This document shows, in pieces, positions 22,198-26,118 of a stretch of DNA of 26,118 nucleotides. Every line of letters begins with the position of its first letter. The stretch's first letter is position 1. Source of the stretch: Oscillospiraceae bacterium (GTDB lineage: Bacteria > Bacillota_A > Clostridia > Oscillospirales > Oscillospiraceae); NCBI GenBank assembly GCA_017537045.1, contig JAFYLN010000135.1:1-26118 (forward strand), in the 5' to 3' direction. A program made the translations under genes and the position numbers. The notes below the pieces were generated by a model, which was given only the letters and a program-made list of their open reading frames with translations, was not told where the DNA came from and made no database searches.

Positions 22198-24116
22198 ACC
22201 CCCATCTCCTCCATATTCTTCGAGATGGTTTCCATCAGCGCATTGGACTCGGCCTGCAGCGCCAGCAGTTCCCGGTGGATCTCCGCCATGCGCTGGGCAA
22301 AATCAACGCCGTCATCTTCCACCGGCGCAACGCCCACATAGGCGCCCGGCGTCAGCGACCAGCCCTTCTGCTCAATCTCGGCAATGCTGGCCTTCTTGCA
22401 CAGACCCAGCACATCGGCATATTCGCCCTCGCCGAACTTCTCGTACAGCCAGTTACGCTCCTTGATGATCCCCAGGATCTCCTGCACCTTGTCCGTCAGC
22501 GCAGCAGCGGCAGCCTCCATGCGCTTTTGCTCCTTCTTGGGTTTCACCTGCTTGGAGCTTTCCAGCGCGGTCTTGATGACACTGCACAAGAACGTCAGCC
22601 GATCAGCTACAGCGACATAATCGACGGATTCAGCATCACAGGGCCACAAATTACCCTTCACATGGGCATAGTGATCTTCCATCAGGCACTCGCCCAGCGC
22701 ACGACTTTCTTCCGGCAGGGCATTTACCAGTTCTGCGACAGCGTCGTTGTATTCCTGCAGCAATGCATGATACTTGTCCTGCTCGCCACGGTACAGCCAA
22801 ACGATGGCGTTCAGGTTCTTCAACTGCCATTCGCTCCACTCGTTCAGCGTGCGATCCACCACGGTGTAGTAGTTGCGCGCATCGATGAACAGCACATGGT
22901 CGCGGATATCCTCTGTCTTGCCCTTATCGAAGAACCACAGGGAGCAAGGCAGGGACTTGGTGTAGAAGAAGTTGTTGCCCACAGAGACCATGCAGTCCAC
23001 ATGGCCGGTGCGGATCAGTTGCTCGCGGATGTCCTTATCCTTGCCCTGGCTGTCCGTCGCAGAGGAGGCCATGACAAAGCCCGCCCGGCCCTGCTCATTC
23101 AGGTAGGCGTAGAAATAGGAGATCCACAGATAGTTGCCGTTGCCGATTTCCTTGGACTTGTTCACAGAAGGCAGACCAAAGGGCAGGCGTCCGGCAGCCT
23201 CGGCGGATTCAGCCTTCACCTTGTCCACGTTGAACGGCGGGTTGGCCATGATGTAATCGCAGCAACCTTCCAGGTTATGTGCGTCGTGATAGAAGGTGTT
23301 GGCTTCATCGCCGGACTTGATTACGCCGGTCAGACCATGCACCGCCATGTTCATCAGACACAGCTTGGCGTTGTATTCCACCTTTTCCTGACCGTAGAAG
23401 GTCATGGCGCTGTTGGCGGCCATACCTGCCTGGTTGACGAAATCGCCCGTCTGGACGAACATGCCACCGCTGCCGCAGGCACAATCCAGCAGCACGCCGG
23501 AGGTGGGCTCCAGCACGTTCACGATCATCTTGACCAGAGACTTGGGCGTGAAGAACACACCATCGTCCGATGCAACAACAGGAGCAAATTTGCTGAGGAA
23601 GTATTCATAGATACGACCGATAATGTCACCGCCGACTTCATCCAGTGCGCTGTTGTTGAAGATGCGCAGCAGCTCTGCCAGCAGCTCATCGGAGAACATG
23701 GTGTAGTCCTTGGGCAGAACGCCGGTCAACTGCTCACTCTGCTGTTCCACCAGCGTCATGGCATTGTTGACTACTTCGCCCAGGGAGTTCATCGGCTGTC
23801 CGTCCACGCCAACAAGGCCCTGCGCGGCAACATCGGCAGGAAGATTCACCAGGTAGGTATACTGTGCCTCCTTGGGCAGGAACAGCGCGCTCTTTTCGGC
23901 AAAGTCGCTGGCCTCAACCGGAAGAACACGGCCATTGCGCACAGGGCGGTCTTTGAGGATCTCTGCTTCCACCAGCTTGAAGCGGCTGAATGCATAGCGC
24001 AGGAAAATAAGGCCCAGCACCGGCATACAATACTGGTTGGATGTCAGTTTGGATCCTGCACGGAGAAGATCAGCCGACTCCCACAGTTCGGCTTCAAGCT
24101 TACGGATGTTGATCAT
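22194..24116 (-). CDS. hsdM: Type I restriction-modification N6-adenine methyltransferase subunit M
   Basis: This 640-residue HsdM has an N-terminal helical domain (about 1-160), then the Rossmann methylase. The SAM-binding motif I is DCACGSGGMF (211-220) and the catalytic motif IV is NPPF (292-295). A long helical C-terminus (SSKQVKPKKEQKRMEAAAAA) follows and packs on HsdS. Together with HsdS it methylates adenine in the site and protects the host. The start ATG has AAGGGG eight bases upstream. It heads the hsd operon behind a good promoter and overlaps hsdS by 4 bases. It is longer than many HsdM proteins, as in the subfamily with an extended C-terminal helical region. Confidence 0.95.
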   Translation of the reverse strand: MINIRKLEAELWESADLLRAGSKLTSNQYCMPVLGLIFLRYAFSRFKLVEAEILKDRPVRNGRVLPVEASDFAEKSALFLPKEAQYTYLVNLPADVAAQGLVGVDGQPMNSLGEVVNNAMTLVEQQSEQLTGVLPKDYTMFSDELLAELLRIFNNSALDEVGGDIIGRIYEYFLSKFAPVVASDDGVFFTPKSLVKMIVNVLEPTSGVLLDCACGSGGMFVQTGDFVNQAGMAANSAMTFYGQEKVEYNAKLCLMNMAVHGLTGVIKSGDEANTFYHDAHNLEGCCDYIMANPPFNVDKVKAESAEAAGRLPFGLPSVNKSKEIGNGNYLWISYFYAYLNEQGRAGFVMASSATDSQGKDKDIREQLIRTGHVDCMVSVGNNFFYTKSLPCSLWFFDKGKTEDIRDHVLFIDARNYYTVVDRTLNEWSEWQLKNLNAIVWLYRGEQDKYHALLQEYNDAVAELVNALPEESRALGECLMEDHYAHVKGNLWPCDAESVDYVAVADRLTFLCSVIKTALESSKQVKPKKEQKRMEAAAAALTDKVQEILGIIKERNWLYEKFGEGEYADVLGLCKKASIAEIEQKGWSLTPGAYVGVAPVEDDGVDFAQRMAEIHRELLALQAESNALMETISKNMEEMGV

Positions 24117-24145
24117 AAGGATAACCCCTTGTCATAATTCATTTG

Positions 24146-24160
24146 TGACGCATTATGTCA
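24146..24160. promoter_or_regulatory. TGAC/GTCA inverted repeat in the hsdM leader
   Basis: TGACGCATTATGTCA is an inverted repeat with TGAC/GTCA arms, between the hsdM promoter and its ribosome site. It is a reasonable operator candidate for a local regulator, possibly the divergent winged-helix protein. There is no direct evidence of binding. Confidence 0.3.
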
Positions 24161-24166
24161 AATTTT

Positions 24167-24195
24167 ATTATAGCATATTTCTTTTTCACCATCAA
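24167..24195 (-). promoter_or_regulatory. Promoter of the hsd operon
   Basis: On the minus strand, a perfect -10 TATAAT (24167-24172) preceded by TGC (extended form) is 17 bases from TTGATG (24190-24195). It lies about 50 bases before the hsdM start codon. Confidence 0.75.
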
Positions 24196-24215
24196 CTGCG
24201 GCCTTGCGCCAAAAT

Positions 24216-24244
24216 TTGTTTTGTCAGAAAATTAGGGTTATAAT
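24216..24244 (+). promoter_or_regulatory. Promoter of the divergent winged-helix gene
   Basis: TTGTTT (24216-24221) and a perfect TATAAT (24239-24244) are 17 bases apart, 60 bases before the ATG at 24304. It lies back-to-back with the hsdM promoter, with 20 bases between the two -35 boxes. Confidence 0.7.
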
Positions 24245-24303
24245 ATTCATAGAGAAAGTGATTAAGAGCTTTCCAAATTACACACTCTTTGGAGGAAAAC
24301 AAT

Positions 24304-24729
24304 ATGAACAATACAATGTACAAAGCTCCCTCTCTACAGTTCCGCAGTGAAAAAGATTAGGACAATAAGACCAACCAGGTCTACATGATCCCTCAACGTC
24401 TCGCAGACATTATCTTCAACGTTTTAGGTAACTCCTCGGCACAGATCAAGATTATGATGGTGCTGTGCGGCACCAAGGAAGGTTTCTTCATCAGCGGCAA
24501 ATGGATGCGCGGCCGCACTGGCCTGTCACCGCAATCATACTCTGCGGCCCTGAAGAAACTTGTGCAGCGTGGTTGGGTGAATCATCGCAACTATCAAACC
24601 ATACGGGTGAATTTCGATAAGATCTATGAAGATGGGCGGGAATATGATAAGAATATGCAAGATGCCCAATCCACATCAGATTCATCCTGCTCAATGTCAG
24701 ATGAAGATTGCTACTCAATGTCAGATTAA
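24304..24729 (+). pseudogene. Winged-helix, replication-initiator-like gene with an in-frame TAG at codon 19
   Basis: A good promoter and GGAGG eight bases before ATG 24304 open a frame reading MNNTMYKAPSLQFRSEKD, then TAG (24358-24360), then DNKTNQVYMIPQRLADIIFN and onward to TAA 24729 (141 residues if TAG is read). The part after TAG holds a winged-helix domain (VLCGTKEGFFISGKWMRGRT, then LSPQSYSAALKKLVQRGWV) and a Ser/Asp/Cys tail with a repeated C-SMSDEDCYSMSD pattern. To my knowledge similar proteins occur in small mobile elements of gut Clostridia. The TAG may be a mutation, or it may be suppressed. Restart at ATG 24385, which has only a weak AGG upstream, would leave the winged helix intact. 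An origin-like region lies directly downstream. Confidence 0.6.
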
Positions 24730-24748
24730 GAAAAAGTGAATCCCGCGT

Positions 24749-24823
24749 TGTGGATAATAGATAAGAATAGATAATTGAAAAAATATACTGGTAACAAATA
24801 TACTATCGCCGGTTCACCGGCGA
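24749..24823. repeat. Origin-like region: DnaA box, short direct repeats and hairpin
   Basis: TGTGGATAA (24749-24757) is a perfect DnaA box on the minus strand. It is followed by AATAGATAA twice (24756-24764, 24766-24774; 10-base period), AAATATACT twice (24781-24789, 24796-24804; 15-base period) and the perfect hairpin TCGCCGGT-TC-ACCGGCGA (24806-24823). This AT-rich, iteron-like stretch behind a Rep-like gene resembles a plasmid origin. The motifs are seen directly; origin function is inferred. Confidence 0.45.
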
Positions 24824-24870
24824 CAAAAAAACGTTGAGGGAGAATCAAAAGTATCGCTTATGAGGAGTAA

Positions 24871-24920
24871 GCCGTGCTGTGGCTCTGCGAGCCAAACCAC
24901 GGCGCGGCACTGCGTGCCGC
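24871..24920 (+). other. Nested hairpins in the gap between the winged-helix gene and ccsB
   Basis: The 24730-25161 gap holds no gene I can support. GCCGTG (24871-24876) pairs with CACGGC (24898-24903) and encloses GGCTC-TGC-GAGCC (24881-24893). Directly after it, GCGGCAC-TGC-GTGCCGC (24904-24920) forms a perfect 7-bp hairpin with the same TGC loop. Such stem pairs occur at replication and transfer origins of mobile elements; a structured RNA is the other option. Confidence 0.5.
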
Positions 24921-24954
24921 CCTTCGAAAACGGCAACGTTAGAACCACAAAAAT

Positions 24955-24989
24955 CACCCGCTGATTTCATGTCAGTGGGTGTTCATTTT
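24955..24989 (+). terminator. Terminator-like hairpin
   Basis: A 10-bp stem with one G-T pair, CACCCGCTGA (24955-24964) with TCAGTGGGTG (24972-24981), has a 7-base loop and is followed by TTCATTTTA. It probably ends plus-strand transcription from the mobile region before the ccsB locus. Confidence 0.6.
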
Positions 24990-25094
24990 ACCCTGAATCC
25001 GCTATTACTTAGATATATTATCTTTACCTTCTTCGTCCTTCCTTTCATCAGAGGTGGCAGGGCCGCAACTCTTTATGCGATTTTCTCCCAAATG

Positions 25095-25126
25095 AAAAAA
25101 GGCGAAAGACGGCATACGTCTTCGCC
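25095..25126 (-). terminator. Rho-independent terminator of the resB-ccsB operon
   Basis: Read on the minus strand, a 10-bp stem with one bulge (25117-25126 with 25101-25111) has a 5-base loop and is followed by six T (25095-25100 is the complementary A run). It lies 35 bases after the ccsB stop. Confidence 0.88.
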
Positions 25127-25161
25127 TATCATGATGCCTATATAGGACTCTCCATCTGCAA

Positions 25162-25956
25162 TCAAACAGCGTAGGAGTGCAAGCCGGGCAGCAGCTTGTT
25201 AACGCCTGCAAAGGTGAACAGCACACAGATCACGGCAATGATGGCAAACCACGCCATGCGCTTGCCTTGCCACTTCATGCGGATACGCTGATGCAGGAAA
25301 ATAGCGTAGAGGATCCAGGTGATCAGCGCCCAGGTTTCCTTGGGATCCCAGCTCCACCAGCGAGACCATGCCTGCTCGGCCCAGATGGCGCCGGAGAGGA
25401 TCACCACCGTCAGCAGCAGGAAACCCAGACAGATCAGGCGGTAGATCATGTAGTCCGTCTGCACCATGCGGCTCTCCTTTTCGGTATGGCCCTTCTTCAT
25501 CTGAAGCAGGTAGTGCACGCCCAGGCCGCCGGAAATGGCAAAAGCCGCATAGGAGAAGGTAGCAGAGCCAATATGCAGTGCAAACCAGGTGGAACGCAGC
25601 GCGGGCATCAGTTCCTTGATTTCCATGGGCTGGAAGGCCGCATAGGACAGCACAAGGAATGCAACGGGCATGCTAGCGGTCAGAAGCCACTGCTGCTTCA
25701 TACGGGCATAGAGGATCAGTCCCAGAAGTGCGGCAGACCAGGCAAAGCCGGAAGCAAACTCAAACTGGTTGGCCAGCGGAATACGGCCGGCAGCAATGCC
25801 GCGCCAGACTGTGAAGCCGGTGTGCAGCGCAAAGGATGCAGCAAAGATGATCCTGGCCACACGGCACAGCGCATCCTTGCGGAGCGTCACGCCCACAACC
25901 TGCAGGACGGTGGCGGCGAAATAGCCGACAATCGTGGCAAAGAACAGAATCTCCAT
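25162..25956 (-). CDS. ccsB: Cytochrome c biogenesis protein CcsB/ResC type (heme handling)
   Basis: This 264-residue integral membrane protein has about eight membrane helices. It carries the tryptophan-rich heme-handling WWD segment WAEQAWSRWWSWDPKETWAL (residues about 192-211) and conserved histidines in FALHTGF, WFALHIG and GLHSYAV. Proteins of this System II family move heme across the membrane and, with ResB, attach it to apocytochromes c. The ATG at 25956 directly follows the resB stop (TAA-ATG, no gap), with GGAGG eight bases upstream, so the two are translationally coupled. The family is sometimes named CcsA or ResC. It appears to be core genome rather than island. Confidence 0.93.
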   Translation of the reverse strand: MEILFFATIVGYFAATVLQVVGVTLRKDALCRVARIIFAASFALHTGFTVWRGIAAGRIPLANQFEFASGFAWSAALLGLILYARMKQQWLLTASMPVAFLVLSYAAFQPMEIKELMPALRSTWFALHIGSATFSYAAFAISGGLGVHYLLQMKKGHTEKESRMVQTDYMIYRLICLGFLLLTVVILSGAIWAEQAWSRWWSWDPKETWALITWILYAIFLHQRIRMKWQGKRMAWFAIIAVICVLFTFAGVNKLLPGLHSYAV

Positions 25957-26118
25957 TTATGTTTCCTCCTCGTCAAGGCAGGCGTTCAGTCCAATGATCA
26001 GTCCGGTGGACGGCTTCGGGCTGACAATGGCATAGCCCTCGTCAGAGAGGGCCACAGCAGTGGGCACCATGAAGAAGCACAGGTACAAGCCTGCCACCAT
26101 CAGCACAAATACGGCGTA
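25957..26118 (-). CDS. resB: ResB-like cytochrome c biogenesis protein, C-terminal end (partial)
   Basis: An open frame without a start runs from the right window edge to TAA at 25957-25959 and gives the last 53 residues. A membrane helix (VFVLMVAGLYLCFFMVP) is followed by a short extramembrane tail (SDEGYAIVSPKPSTGLIIGL) ending CLDEEET. The GLYLCFF helix near the C-terminus and the immediate junction with ccsB fit ResB/Ccs1, the partner in System II cytochrome c assembly. The identification rests largely on context, since most of the gene lies outside the window. Confidence 0.75.
   Translation of the reverse strand, partial: YAVFVLMVAGLYLCFFMVPTAVALSDEGYAIVSPKPSTGLIIGLNACLDEEET

Noticed and set aside
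22185..24137. 650-residue plus-strand reading opposite hsdM
   Set aside because: HsdM motifs are complete on the minus strand, and the plus-strand product matches no family known to me.
24806..24823. Hairpin as a terminator of the winged-helix gene
   Set aside because: On the plus strand it is followed by CAAAAAAA rather than T, and on the minus strand the T run precedes the stem. It fits an origin-type hairpin better.
24917..24932. Partial similarity to the tRNA-Pro 3' end (CCGCC-CTTCGA against CCGCCACTTCGA), a possible attR
   Set aside because: Only about 12 bases match with a one-base gap, and the stretch lies at the edge of a hairpin that explains its sequence. It is too weak to call an attachment site.
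24879..25145. 88-residue plus-strand reading before ccsB
   Set aside because: It crosses three hairpins, including the ccsB terminator, has no ribosome site and matches no family.

Overview
The window looks like a genomic island in a bacterium of the phylum Bacillota, probably a gut-associated member of Clostridia. The basis is the strong AGGAGG-type ribosome sites, the sigma-A type promoters, the protein families (WYL and AraC regulators, GH28/GH29/GH38 enzymes, ArdC, CatP-like acetyltransferase) and the mosaic base composition. The 5.2-9.8 kb sugar block is clearly more GC-rich than the restriction-modification block. Lineage is an inference from content, not from a marker gene.

Layout, left to right. 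(1) 1-1500: a tRNA-Pro(CGG) gene with two terminators, then a tyrosine integrase gene on the minus strand whose 3' end faces the tRNA. This is the classic left end of an element integrated in a tRNA gene. No convincing second attachment site is visible. (2) 1590-5073, minus strand: a GH29 alpha-L-fucosidase, a WYL-domain regulator and a YgjP-type metallopeptidase. The 5' end of the last is spliced onto the stump of a HIT-family gene. (3) 5215-9820: a carbohydrate locus with an AraC regulator diverging from a GH28 pectinase-type gene, which converges on a GH38-type glycosidase gene. (4) 9850-14433: small accessory genes. These are a short gene with an in-frame TAG, a CatP-like acetyltransferase plus DUF2200 pair, an XRE regulator diverging from a phage-like small protein, the antirestriction protein ArdC, a small unknown protein and a serine resolvase. 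Most of the short gaps here contain strong hairpins. (5) 14451-24116, minus strand: a type I restriction-modification operon in the order hsdM-hsdS-membrane protein-relic-unknown-hsdR-secreted MORN protein. (6) 24216-24981: a divergent winged-helix, replication-initiator-like gene with an in-frame TAG, followed by a DnaA box, short direct repeats and nested hairpins that look like a plasmid-type origin. (7) 25095-26118: a resB/ccsB cytochrome c maturation pair, which looks like core chromosome.

The most unusual features are these. A 90-base relic inside the hsd operon reads as the start of an hsdR joined to the end of an hsdS, so the operon was probably rebuilt by recombination between two type I loci. 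Three short reading frames carry early in-frame TAG codons, while none of the 24 complete or 3'-complete genes uses TAG as its stop. Two hairpins before ardC have loops of the same 14-base length with CTACCACA at the same offset. A HIT/YgjP gene junction is visible at base resolution. The R-M operon carries two unknown genes and a secreted multidomain protein that are not part of a standard type I system. All assignments were made by eye, without database searches.
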